Source: JANXQG01 sp037147235 (lineage in GTDB: Bacteria > Planctomycetota > Planctomycetia > Pirellulales > Thermoguttaceae). Taken from it: a stretch of 25,599 bases of DNA. Made by a program: the position numbers and the translations under genes. Where the stretch lies: positions 1 to 25,599 of the forward strand of contig JBAWVO010000062.1 of NCBI GenBank assembly GCA_037147235.1, in the 5' to 3' direction. Positions 8,796 through 16,863 of the stretch are shown in pieces. The notes below the pieces were generated by a model that saw nothing but the letters and a program-made list of their open reading frames with translations, had not been told where the DNA came from and did no database searches. Every line of letters starts with the position of its first letter. Position 1 is the stretch's first letter.

Positions 8796-11700
8796 GGTTG
8801 GTCCTCCTCTTGAAATAATGACGGTCCCTGGGCGGCTTTCTTCCTCCCGCCACCCGCCACCCGCTTCCCGCCACCTTTCTTCTTATCGTGCAGCCCCCGG
8901 GCGACTTCTTCGGCGTAGCGTTCGTGATTGAGCTTCAGGAGGCGGGCAAGGACTTCACGGCGGGCCGGTTCGCTGATCGTGTAGCGGAGGCCCTGCTTGG
9001 TTTCGTGGTAGCCGTGGCCGAAGTCAATATCATCCCAGCCGTAGGCCGCTGCCACGGCGTTGTCAATACTCCTGATGTGTGATCTCAACTCCGCAACAAC
9101 CGACATGCTGTTCTCGGAGTCATGGATATACCAGTACAATGTTGTGATGCCAATTCCGAGGTCGTTGACAATTCGCGTTCGCTCGTTGTGACAGCTTTTT
9201 GCGGTAATAGCAAGGCTCTCATTTGTGCTGCATATCGGATCATACGGCAAAGGAAATGTGTTAAAGCAATTTGATGGCGAATACGTTGTATCTGTCTTCA
9301 TCAGCCCTCCGTACTTCATCACCCATGCCTCGTGGATAGTTGAAGTTAAAACCGCCCACAATCCATCACAGTTCGCTCCAAAAGCAATCATCGTTTGGTC
9401 AAGAATGTCATCTTTAGGCCAGAAGGAGAAGAGCCATGTCGAACTGGTTTGTGCTCGGATGATACAGCATCTTGTCGAATTCAGGTGCTCGTATGTCTTG
9501 GCTCCGCCACGACGGTAACGCCAAAAGCTGCTGATTCGTGCTGTGGAGCCGATATGTTTGAGAAACTCTTGAGCGACGGGAATGCTACAGAGGGTCTGTT
9601 CATCCTCTACATCCTCAAAGTAGAAAACCATTTCACCACCCCAGGCATCAACGGCAGAGTTGTGATTCGTGCCTGTGATGAAACGCCGGACATGGATCGG
9701 ATCGACCTCCCGAAAGTGTGATGCCTCGGGGCTAGTAATTCTAAACACATCCGATCCAAGCCCGACACCCTTTCCGACGAGGCGAGCGGAGCACATGAGG
9801 GGCTTTGGGGCAGGCATGATACCCGAGACAGGCGAAAACGTCGCATCAATCGCAATCTCTGGCTTCTCATTCAGAAAGACCTGAAGTTGTGATTCCTGCC
9901 GTGCCATTACGACAATACTAACAACAACCTGAGCATCTCCAGGCCACCAGACGAGCTTTCTAACCCAGCAGAGCTTTCCACCCTGGCTGATGGCTGGAAC
10001 CACGAACGCCGTCCTAGTATCGCCTTCTGAAATCGTCTTTGTCGCAATCATTCCGAGAAATCCGCGTCGAGAAAGCAACAGGAATCCCCGCATTGCAAAT
10101 GCAGCACACACGTCTGCTTGGCCGTTAATGTGGAACGGCGGTGTTTGCAAGTACCGCAAGTAGTTTTCACCCAGATCGCCGCTCAAATACCTCCCAGCAC
10201 GAAAAGGTGGGTTGCCAATGAACACATCAAACCCACCTTGCTGCATGAAAACTTCAGGGAACTCCAGCGGCCAATGAAACGGTTTCGGACAGCCAACTTT
10301 CTGCAATCGTTGCTTTCCCTCGGCCTCAAGCTGTTCGACCGGCAAATCCTTAAAGTTGTTTTCCACATGGACGAGGGCCTGCTTGAGCCGTTCGTCCCGG
10401 TCGGCAGCCGACGTCGATTCCCAGCAGGCGGCCAGCAGGAAGTTGGCGGCGTAGGTGAGCCGCTGCGTCTGCTGGTCGGCGTTCTGGAGCATCAGAGATT
10501 TCTTCTCGACATCCTCAGCCGAATTGTCGGCCAGTTCGGCAATCTGCCGCCGCAAGATTCGTACGGCATCGAGTCGCTTCTTGATGGCATCGGTGAACAT
10601 GGGCATATCGGGGCCGTTGCCATCCAACGAGAAGCTGGTCAGTTGATGCGTGTTGGCAATGCCTACCAGTGAATCACCAGATCGGATGGCGTGGTCAAGG
10701 AAAGTAAAGGGTTTGCCCTTTTGAAGGGTCAAGAGCCACAGACTGAGCTTGGCCATTTCAGCCGCTAGCGGGTTCTTGTCCACGCCGTACAGGCACCGCT
10801 GGGCCACGATTCGGCGAGCGTAGATCATCCGTTCGGCAGTGTCTTTTGGGATCAACATTTCGCCGGGGCTGCCAGTGGAGGCTTCACCAAAGGGGGTAAT
10901 GCCTGGGGCATCGGGATGCAGCTTGTCGGCAATTTCCCAGGACTCCACCAGCCGCTCGGCCATGTACCGATCAGCTTGGACCAGGAACGCACCGCAGCCG
11001 CACGCCATGTCGCAGATTTTCAGATCAATCAGTTCCTTGGGCGACCGCAGCTTCCACTCTTCCTTGGGCTTTCCATCCGCCGGACCAATGTAGACCAACG
11101 GCTCCAGCGTGTAACGGACGATGGGGTCGGTCAAGCTCGTTGGCGTGTAGTGGGTGCCCGAAGAGCGACGGTCGGTTCCTGCGGTCACGTAGACGCTGCC
11201 CTTGGTGATTACCACCGGACGACCAAAGGAATCATTGCGAACCAGCCCGGCGAACGGCTTCACTCTGGCCCACAGCTTGGCATCATTGCCGCAGGCTGCC
11301 TGAAACCGGCTGGCCCGCTCGGCATCTAACTCCAAGGTCAAAGCCTTTTTCAACGCACTTTCGGACTTGCCGGTTTCGTCCTTCAGGAACCCAAGAAGTT
11401 CTTTCTCGCCTTTGGCCTGCCGCTCTTCCAATGCGGCCAACGCAATTTCTGGTTCCTTGTTTTTGGTTCCGGCCAGGCCCAGCACAGGTTCTGCGGCCCG
11501 CTTGGCGGTGTGATCCAAGAGGCCCTCGTAGACGTGGCCGATCTGCTCGATGTCCAATGCTCGAAAACTCAAACGGCGGGCTTCCGCCGGTCCACCACCC
11601 GGCACCTTGATCTGAAGGAATTGTAGGGCTTCTAAAAGGTGCAACACCGTGCGATTGTTCACCGGCAGCGGATCGGCGGGCGTGTCTTTCCATGTGGTTC

Positions 11701-12889
11701 CCTGCTTGCGGCCTTCAAGGAACGCGAAACGGTCGGGGTTGAAAAGCCGGCCGCCGTAGGCTGGCATCTTGAGCCGGTCGTGATCGAGACCGCCGTAAAC
11801 GGCACGGAATGTCGAAAGCAACCGGCACCAAGCATCGTGTCGCCGCTCAAGGATTTCCTCGCCATGCTGGTCAGCAGCTTCACGCAACTGGGCCTGGAGC
11901 GTGGAGACGGCGTAGTTGTCGGCGTAGATTTCGTCGTCCAGCAGCATTAGACCCCGTTCCTCGGCACAGAAGAGAAACACCAGCCGCATCATGACGGTCA
12001 GGGCCGCTTCGTAAAGGTCGGCTTCGGGTATCTTGCCGAGCAGTTGGCGACCGTGATCCTGGTCGGCCTGGTCGAGCGACTCGATCAGCACTTGCACGGC
12101 ACGACGAACCTGATAGCCAAGCTGGTCGGTAACATCCTGCTGGTTCTGGGCACTTTCGGCCAAAATGGATTCCAGGGTGTCGCCATCGGAAACACCGAAG
12201 AAGCGTTCCATTCCCAATAGGCTGCGGAAGGCACGGAGCGTGATCGGTTCTTCAAGCCAAAGCGTGGAATACCAGGAGGCATAGCCGGTCGTTTCGTTGC
12301 GGGGAGCATCGACCAGCATCCACTGTTCGCCGTTGGTGACGAGGCCCAGCCGTATATTGGTGGCGTGGAGCAGTTCCATCATCCGGGTATCGGGCGATGC
12401 CTTCCACGTTCGGCCTTGGACCGGATGTTCAAGGTCTTGGCTGGCCGGATAGATTTGCACCAGCAACCGGGCATTGCCGGCGTCGTTTCGGCCCGGCGGA
12501 TTGACGACGACCAGATCAGGCCGCAGGGTCTCGTCGTGTTCGGCGACGATACTTTGCAGCGTTTGCTGGATGCCCTGGCCTTCGGCAATCACTTCCGCCG
12601 GCAGTTCCAGTACTTCCCGCAGCACGAACTTGATCCATTCCCGGTGCAAGCGACGGTCAGGATCGAATCCATCCGTTGTCGCTATAGCCCTGCCTCTGCC
12701 GCCCTGCTTGCCATTGCCACTGACGGCGGTTTCCCATTCTTCGTGGGCCATGCGGACGTTGCGATGCAGGTCCGGGTCATGGACAACGAGACCCTGTGGA
12801 AAGACCCGCAGCAGCACCGGCATGGATACGAATGGGCCGGAGACTTCGACCAGGGAGAGCCATTCAGCGTGGTGACGTGCGATGGACAT
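8792..12889 (-). CDS. drmMI: DISARM adenine-specific DNA methyltransferase DrmMI
   Basis: The 1365-residue product is a large N6-adenine methylase of the Eco57I/type IIG-like architecture. The SAM-binding motif I lies at about 626-635 (CDMACGCGAF), just after the family segment GTHYTPTSLTDPIVRYTLEPL (578-597). Catalytic motif IV is NPPF at 893-896, in FDVFIGNPPF. About 550 residues before the methylase core include a putative nuclease-like or scaffold region (RPDLVVVNPP, LLVQIYP around 124-148) which could be a remnant of a type IIG endonuclease domain; I do not see a complete PD-ExK set. The C-terminal third is probably the target-recognition part, and the very C terminus is Lys/Gly-rich. 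In class 1 DISARM this enzyme protects host DNA. The start ATG at 12889 follows the drmD stop by 2 bases, preceded by an AGGGGG Shine-Dalgarno sequence, and the stop overlaps the next gene by ATGA. Confidence 0.95.
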   Translation of the reverse strand: MSIARHHAEWLSLVEVSGPFVSMPVLLRVFPQGLVVHDPDLHRNVRMAHEEWETAVSGNGKQGGRGRAIATTDGFDPDRRLHREWIKFVLREVLELPAEVIAEGQGIQQTLQSIVAEHDETLRPDLVVVNPPGRNDAGNARLLVQIYPASQDLEHPVQGRTWKASPDTRMMELLHATNIRLGLVTNGEQWMLVDAPRNETTGYASWYSTLWLEEPITLRAFRSLLGMERFFGVSDGDTLESILAESAQNQQDVTDQLGYQVRRAVQVLIESLDQADQDHGRQLLGKIPEADLYEAALTVMMRLVFLFCAEERGLMLLDDEIYADNYAVSTLQAQLREAADQHGEEILERRHDAWCRLLSTFRAVYGGLDHDRLKMPAYGGRLFNPDRFAFLEGRKQGTTWKDTPADPLPVNNRTVLHLLEALQFLQIKVPGGGPAEARRLSFRALDIEQIGHVYEGLLDHTAKRAAEPVLGLAGTKNKEPEIALAALEERQAKGEKELLGFLKDETGKSESALKKALTLELDAERASRFQAACGNDAKLWARVKPFAGLVRNDSFGRPVVITKGSVYVTAGTDRRSSGTHYTPTSLTDPIVRYTLEPLVYIGPADGKPKEEWKLRSPKELIDLKICDMACGCGAFLVQADRYMAERLVESWEIADKLHPDAPGITPFGEASTGSPGEMLIPKDTAERMIYARRIVAQRCLYGVDKNPLAAEMAKLSLWLLTLQKGKPFTFLDHAIRSGDSLVGIANTHQLTSFSLDGNGPDMPMFTDAIKKRLDAVRILRRQIAELADNSAEDVEKKSLMLQNADQQTQRLTYAANFLLAACWESTSAADRDERLKQALVHVENNFKDLPVEQLEAEGKQRLQKVGCPKPFHWPLEFPEVFMQQGGFDVFIGNPPFRAGRYLSGDLGENYLRYLQTPPFHINGQADVCAAFAMRGFLLLSRRGFLGMIATKTISEGDTRTAFVVPAISQGGKLCWVRKLVWWPGDAQVVVSIVVMARQESQLQVFLNEKPEIAIDATFSPVSGIMPAPKPLMCSARLVGKGVGLGSDVFRITSPEASHFREVDPIHVRRFITGTNHNSAVDAWGGEMVFYFEDVEDEQTLCSIPVAQEFLKHIGSTARISSFWRYRRGGAKTYEHLNSTRCCIIRAQTSSTWLFSFWPKDDILDQTMIAFGANCDGLWAVLTSTIHEAWVMKYGGLMKTDTTYSPSNCFNTFPLPYDPICSTNESLAITAKSCHNERTRIVNDLGIGITTLYWYIHDSENSMSVVAELRSHIRSIDNAVAAAYGWDDIDFGHGYHETKQGLRYTISEPARREVLARLLKLNHERYAEEVARGLHDKKKGGGKRVAGGGRKKAAQGPSLFQEEDQP
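8803..8809 (-). promoter_or_regulatory. Strong Shine-Dalgarno sequence for the accessory AlbA_2/ATPase gene
   Basis: On the minus strand GAGGAGG lies 7 bases before the ATG at 8795, inside the last codons of drmMI. It is the best ribosome-binding site in the operon and, with the ATGA overlap, supports this start and efficient coupled expression of the accessory protein. Confidence 0.8.
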
Positions 12890-12891
12890 AG

Positions 12892-15800
12892 CTACCCCCT
12901 CGCCAATCTTTCCGGCACTAGGAAAGTCACGGACACCGGGAACATTCGGGGTTGCGGGTTGGCGAACCGCCGCTTGACGGCCGAGGTTTCCCGTTCGATC
13001 TCGCCAGGGATCTCCAACAACCTAGCCCGCAACGCAGTCATGTTGCGTTCCAATTGCAGCCGCTCGTCATCGGCCCAGCCATCGAATGTCATTTGTTGCA
13101 GTTCGGGATCGCCGAGTTTATCCTCAATGGTCCGCTGCAATTCCTTGAGTATCGCCTGAATGTCAGCGGCCTCTTTTTCCGCACGCTCCGAAAGGGCTTT
13201 TTGCAGACCCGTGGTGCGATCACCCATGCGGGCTTCCAGGGCCGCACGCAGGGCATCGGCATGGGTAGGATACATCTTCAACAGCGACTTCTTCATCGTG
13301 GCGGATGGCTCAGTAACCTTGATCGCTGCCAAGGCATCTTGGATCTGGCCGACATTCAGCCGGGCAAATCGCCCCTCACGCAGCAGCCCGCCCGCCGTGA
13401 TGATCTCTTCATGCAAACGATGGCTATCGCCGCCGATCACCACAAGACGGGCGTGGGCAATCATCGCCGGGTCACGCAGCACGCTATCGGGTACCAGCCG
13501 GGCTGTAATGCGGTTCAACCGCTTCTTGCCTTCGGTAGACCAGACTTCGGCACGCAGAAGCCGCAGGCACATCGTCGGCAGGCGATGATTCAGGTGGGCC
13601 AACACCACGTCGTCGTGGCCGTGGGACGAATTTGGATCAAAGACGATGGGCCGTATGTCTTGGGTATGCGGATGGGCCAGCCCGCCTGTACAAAGCGACC
13701 AACTGCCCGATAGGGCCGGCAGGCGGAATGCCCGGATCGTGCTTGAGGTGCCGTCTTCATCCCGGCGTTCCACGGTCGTTTCGATTAGTTCTGGCTGGTT
13801 GGCCAGCTTGAGGCCGACTTTGACGACATGCTCGATGTTTTCGGGCGAGAGGCGGAGTTCACGCCTGGTTTCTTCAAGCTGATCGCGCAGTCGCTGAATG
13901 TCCTTCTGGATGTCCCGCTCGATCTTGAGCATCTTGCGGGCGGGTTCGGCATCCTTTTCAGCCCGGGCCGTGTCGAGCCGCTTGCGGTGGCCGAGCATGG
14001 CCTGTTGAACCTGATCGGCAATCACAGGGCCGACCTTGCCCAGGTCTTCCCGAATAGCCTCGACCTTACGAACCGCCCGCATCAGGAATTCCAGATCGCC
14101 TTCCAATTCGCCCACGGGCACGTCGGTGTCGTGCTTTTCCCGCTCTCCGTACCCTTCGCCCACAAAATGATAGATGCGGGGTGAGTGCTCTTGGCCGTGC
14201 CGGTCGATACGGCCATTCCGCTGTTCCATGCGGTTTGGGTTCCAGGGAATTTCGTAGTGGATCAAGCGATGGCAATAGTTTTGCAGATCAAGACCTTCGG
14301 AGGCGGCATCGGTAGCCAGCAGAATTCGGACGTGGCTTTTGTCCGGGGCGGTTTGGAATGCTGCCTTGACCGCTTCCCGCTGGTCGGAATCCATGCCGCC
14401 GTACATGGTCATCAGGCGGTCAGTGCCAGAAAGCCCTTCAGTGGCGATGATCGTTTGCAGCCAGTTCTGCGAAGCCCGATATTCCGAGAAGAGGATGACC
14501 CGATTGTCCGACCACTTGCCGTTGGGGCGGATCGTATCCTTGAGCCACCGGATCAGCTTATCCGATTTACTGTCGCCACGGCCCTTGGCGGTATTCGCCC
14601 AATCCCGCATCTGCTTCAAGAGGGCCGATTCTTCGGCTGTCGGATCACGAAAAAGGCGGGTTGCCACTTCCACGGCCTCGTCGGTGGCCTCTTCAAAGGC
14701 CGAATCGTCGCCGTATTCTTCTTCCACCTGGGCGATCTGGCGTTGCAAGATGCCGAACGTGGGTTTGATGATGGTCGCCCGTCGCTTGGCTGTCCGAAGG
14801 GACCGTTCATGCTGTTCCAGAGTGGTAGCAAAGGCCGCCGGGCTGGAAAAGAGCCGCTTCTTGAGCGTCAGCAACACGAATTCGGTTGCCATCTTTTCCG
14901 TGTTGTCGGTAACATTCTCACGACGCAGCTTGGTGTATTTCTTCAAGGCGGCGTGGACAAGCTTTTCCTCTACGGTGTACGGAACTTCGATCGGTTCGAT
15001 CACACGCTTGGGAAAGCGGTCGGTGCCATCATATTTCTTGGGCAATTCCGACTTCAGGCGACGAACCATGACAGCCCCAAGCTGTTTGCTGTCGGGCATG
15101 GTGCCCCGGGCGAACCGCTGATCGTCCAAAAGCTCCAGCAAGGCAGAGAAGCTCTCCTGGTAGCCGTTATGGGGCGTGGCAGTCAGGAATAGCTTGTGTT
15201 CAAAGTGCGGCACCATCAGCCGCAGGGCTTGGGTGCGGAGCGAATCTGTGGCGTACTTGCCTCGGCTGGATGGGGCACAGTTATGGGCTTCATCCAGGAC
15301 CAGGATGTCATAGCGGCGGGGATAAATCGATTCGCCTTCGCTGGGGAGGGTTTCCTTGAATAGCCGCAGAGGCCGTTCCCGTTTGATGAAATCAATGGAC
15401 GTGATAAGCCTGGGGAAGTGCATCCAAGGATTGACATGGATACCCCGCTTCCGTCGCAAATCCTTCATCATGTCGCTATCGACAATACGGAAATCAAGGC
15501 CGAACTTGTCCCGCATCTGGTCTCGCCACTGAACCTGAAGCGACGCAGGGCAGACAATCAAGATGCGGCGGGCCCGGTTGCGAATAATCAGCTCCAGTTC
15601 CACCATCCCGGCTTCGATGGTCTTGCCGAGGCCCACGTCGTCGGCAATCAGCAGGTTGACCCTGGGCATCTGGATCGCCCGAACCACGGGGTCAAGCTGG
15701 TAGTCTTCGATGTCGATGCCCGAGCGGAAGGGCGATTGGACCGATTTCACGTCGGCTGAAGAAGATGCTCCCCAGCGAACCGCGTCGAGAAAGGCGTCGA

Positions 15801-16074
15801 GTTCCTTGGGATCGTCCAGTCCGGTCGGTTCCGGCAGGGCGACCTTCTCGATGACTTCGGCCCCCGGCTCGATTTCCCAGATGACCTGCAATTCCTCGCC
15901 CAGGGCGTCGTCTTCAACGGAAGACAGCGTTATTAGATGCTGGACCCCGTTGGCAGAAACCTTCAACGGCCGGCCGGGCAGTGTGCTTTTGGCAATCTCC
16001 GTCACCACGTAGCGGCGTTGCCGTACCGTGACCAATTGGCCCTGTTCCGGTGGATTGCGAGTGGCAACGGTCAT
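12892..16074 (-). CDS. drmD: DISARM SNF2-family helicase DrmD
   Basis: From ATG at 16074 the product is 1060 residues. It is an SNF2/RapA-like SF2 ATPase. Walker A DDVGLGKT is at about 145-152, DEAH at 261-264, the TATPHNG motif at 298-304, and motifs V-VI at about 584-628 (LLATDAASEGLDLQ ... RMEQRNGRIDRHGQ). A long coiled, charged region follows (about 690-760 and 930-1020). The open frame extends up to 16188, but the extra 38 residues are Cys/Trp-rich and unlike the family, and the promoter at 16145-16173 would place the transcript start near 16137, downstream of 16188; hence the shorter start. DrmD with DrmMI defines class 1 DISARM. It is the first gene of the operon, followed after 2 bases by drmMI. 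Motifs are intact, and its exact step in defence is less well known than that of DrmA-DrmB. Confidence 0.94.
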   Translation of the reverse strand: MTVATRNPPEQGQLVTVRQRRYVVTEIAKSTLPGRPLKVSANGVQHLITLSSVEDDALGEELQVIWEIEPGAEVIEKVALPEPTGLDDPKELDAFLDAVRWGASSSADVKSVQSPFRSGIDIEDYQLDPVVRAIQMPRVNLLIADDVGLGKTIEAGMVELELIIRNRARRILIVCPASLQVQWRDQMRDKFGLDFRIVDSDMMKDLRRKRGIHVNPWMHFPRLITSIDFIKRERPLRLFKETLPSEGESIYPRRYDILVLDEAHNCAPSSRGKYATDSLRTQALRLMVPHFEHKLFLTATPHNGYQESFSALLELLDDQRFARGTMPDSKQLGAVMVRRLKSELPKKYDGTDRFPKRVIEPIEVPYTVEEKLVHAALKKYTKLRRENVTDNTEKMATEFVLLTLKKRLFSSPAAFATTLEQHERSLRTAKRRATIIKPTFGILQRQIAQVEEEYGDDSAFEEATDEAVEVATRLFRDPTAEESALLKQMRDWANTAKGRGDSKSDKLIRWLKDTIRPNGKWSDNRVILFSEYRASQNWLQTIIATEGLSGTDRLMTMYGGMDSDQREAVKAAFQTAPDKSHVRILLATDAASEGLDLQNYCHRLIHYEIPWNPNRMEQRNGRIDRHGQEHSPRIYHFVGEGYGEREKHDTDVPVGELEGDLEFLMRAVRKVEAIREDLGKVGPVIADQVQQAMLGHRKRLDTARAEKDAEPARKMLKIERDIQKDIQRLRDQLEETRRELRLSPENIEHVVKVGLKLANQPELIETTVERRDEDGTSSTIRAFRLPALSGSWSLCTGGLAHPHTQDIRPIVFDPNSSHGHDDVVLAHLNHRLPTMCLRLLRAEVWSTEGKKRLNRITARLVPDSVLRDPAMIAHARLVVIGGDSHRLHEEIITAGGLLREGRFARLNVGQIQDALAAIKVTEPSATMKKSLLKMYPTHADALRAALEARMGDRTTGLQKALSERAEKEAADIQAILKELQRTIEDKLGDPELQQMTFDGWADDERLQLERNMTALRARLLEIPGEIERETSAVKRRFANPQPRMFPVSVTFLVPERLARG

Positions 16075-16144
16075 GATGGGGCTCGGAGGGCACTCGCAGC
16101 AGTGGTTTGTGAATCGGAATTCCGGATAAACTGGGAAAACTCCA

Positions 16145-16173
16145 ATTCTAACCAAGCCACAGACCATTAACAA
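16145..16173 (-). promoter_or_regulatory. Sigma-70-like promoter of the DISARM operon
   Basis: On the minus strand TTGTTA (16168-16173) and TAGAAT (16145-16150) are separated by exactly 17 bases, matching 4 of 6 and 5 of 6 consensus positions. Transcription would start near 16137, about 63 bases before the drmD ATG at 16074. A perfect 10-bp palindrome CGGAATTCCG at 16115-16124 falls in the predicted leader and might be an operator, although a palindrome of this size can occur by chance. Confidence 0.55.
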
Positions 16174-16289
16174 CCAACGCAACCACAATAAGTTCTATTC
16201 TGCCATCGGGCCAGTACCATTTCGGCGGTTTTGGGAAAGGCTGACGGCAAGAGCCGCTGATTTTGCTACTGCGGCCGGACGAAACCCCA

Positions 16290-16484
16290 CTACCCACACT
16301 CGGCCGGCACAGTCACGACCCGCAGGTTTCCCGCCATCTGGATCTCGCCGCCACCATAGGCTCGGCCGCAAAGGACGAGAACCTGGCCCTTGCCGCTTCC
16401 AGCCGAGCGTCGCCCACGGCCGAGAAGAACGACACGTCGGCCAAGCCTGGCGATGTCGCCCGAGCGAAAATCGCGAGGGTGCAA
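16290..16484 (-). CDS. Possible small ORF upstream of drmD (doubtful)
   Basis: A 64-codon frame starts with TTG at 16484, preceded by an AGGAG eight bases upstream. It is Gly/Arg-rich. Its last 31 residues (VLVL..., GGGEIQMAGNLRVVTV) loosely recall the first two strands of CsrA-type RNA-binding proteins, but the first 33 residues do not fit and the RNA-binding C-terminal part is missing. A competing plus-strand frame (16263-16535) covers the same bases with similar third-position GC, so coding direction cannot be decided by eye. If real, it could be a decayed regulator; equally it may be noise in a roughly 370-base control region. Confidence 0.2.
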   Translation of the reverse strand: MHPRDFRSGDIARLGRRVVLLGRGRRSAGSGKGQVLVLCGRAYGGGEIQMAGNLRVVTVPAECG

Positions 16485-16518
16485 ATCCGTATCTCCTGCT
16501 CTCGGAGGACGTTGGAAT

Positions 16519-16565
16519 CGCTAGATTTTTTCTAGCGGGAGACTTGTGCGGCAAGGTGTTATAAT
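16519..16565 (+). promoter_or_regulatory. Operator-like palindrome and extended -10 promoter for the small plus-strand ORF
   Basis: A perfect inverted repeat CGCTAGA-N5-TCTAGCG occupies 16519-16537, with a loop of five T. Twenty bases further, 16557-16565 reads TGTTATAAT, a consensus extended -10 box. No good -35 box is present, which extended -10 promoters can tolerate. The palindrome would sit where the -35 region lies, as an operator for a dimeric repressor often does. It points rightwards toward the ORF at 16657. Confidence 0.55.
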
Positions 16566-16610
16566 GTATACTATTTCTTCGTCTCTTTGCCCAGGCTGAT
16601 GCCTGCCGGT

Positions 16611-16650
16611 GCTGCGAACGTAGCGCAGCCTCCCTTACATCCACGGGAGA
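16611..16650 (+). promoter_or_regulatory. Leader hairpins, the second able to mask the ribosome-binding site
   Basis: In the leader of the small plus-strand ORF, GCTGCG (16611-16616) pairs with CGCAGC (16624-16629). Directly after it CTCCC (16630-16634) can pair with GGGAG (16645-16649), which is the Shine-Dalgarno sequence of the ATG at 16657. Stacked together these would hide the ribosome-binding site, so translational control is possible. Stems are only 5-6 bp, so the call is tentative. Confidence 0.35.
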
Positions 16651-16656
16651 GCGTCA

Positions 16657-16863
16657 ATGTCTCAGTTTCAGCCCAGAAAGTACTCTGTTGTTATCCTGTC
16701 CGCTCGCGGCCAGGTGGTTCGTGTTTTAGGTCGTTCCTTTTCGATTAGCATGGCGGCGGCAATTTTGCGGTCGGCCTGCCGTGCTCCAGATCCCGATGGC
16801 GTTCCAGCCATCATGGCCAGCGATCAGCCCATTTCGCGGGCGATCTGCCGTGCCAGGTCCTGA
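16657..16863 (+). CDS. Small hypothetical protein convergent with the integrase gene
   Basis: A 68-codon ORF begins with ATG at 16657, preceded by GGGAGAG at a normal spacing and by the extended -10 promoter about 92 bases upstream; this organised start is the main evidence that it is a gene. The product is basic (RKYSVVILSARGQVVRVLGRS near the start) with two possible beta strands followed by a helix (SMAAAILRSACRA). No known motif is recognised. Its last 40 bases overlap the end of the integrase gene on the other strand. Small basic proteins next to integrases are often excisionases or repressors, but this sequence shows no clear helix-turn-helix, so that is only positional reasoning. Confidence 0.45.
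   Translation: MSQFQPRKYSVVILSARGQVVRVLGRSFSISMAAAILRSACRAPDPDGVPAIMASDQPISRAICRARS

Noticed and set aside
8792..12889. Type IIG restriction-modification enzyme instead of DrmMI
   Set aside because: The methylase architecture is similar, but no complete PD-ExK nuclease site is seen and the gene is embedded with drmD, drmA, drmB and drmC.
12365..13159. 264-codon plus-strand frame across the drmMI/drmD junction
   Set aside because: Antisense to two well-supported genes, with no motif.
16075..16188. 38-residue N-terminal extension of DrmD
   Set aside because: The extension is Cys/Trp-rich and unlike the family, and it overlaps the best operon promoter; ATG at 16074 is preferred.
16195..16644. 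149-codon minus-strand frame upstream of drmD
   Set aside because: Arg/Pro/Ser/Trp-rich with no motif, crosses the operator-like palindrome and the plus-strand promoter; looks like a GC-rich chance frame.
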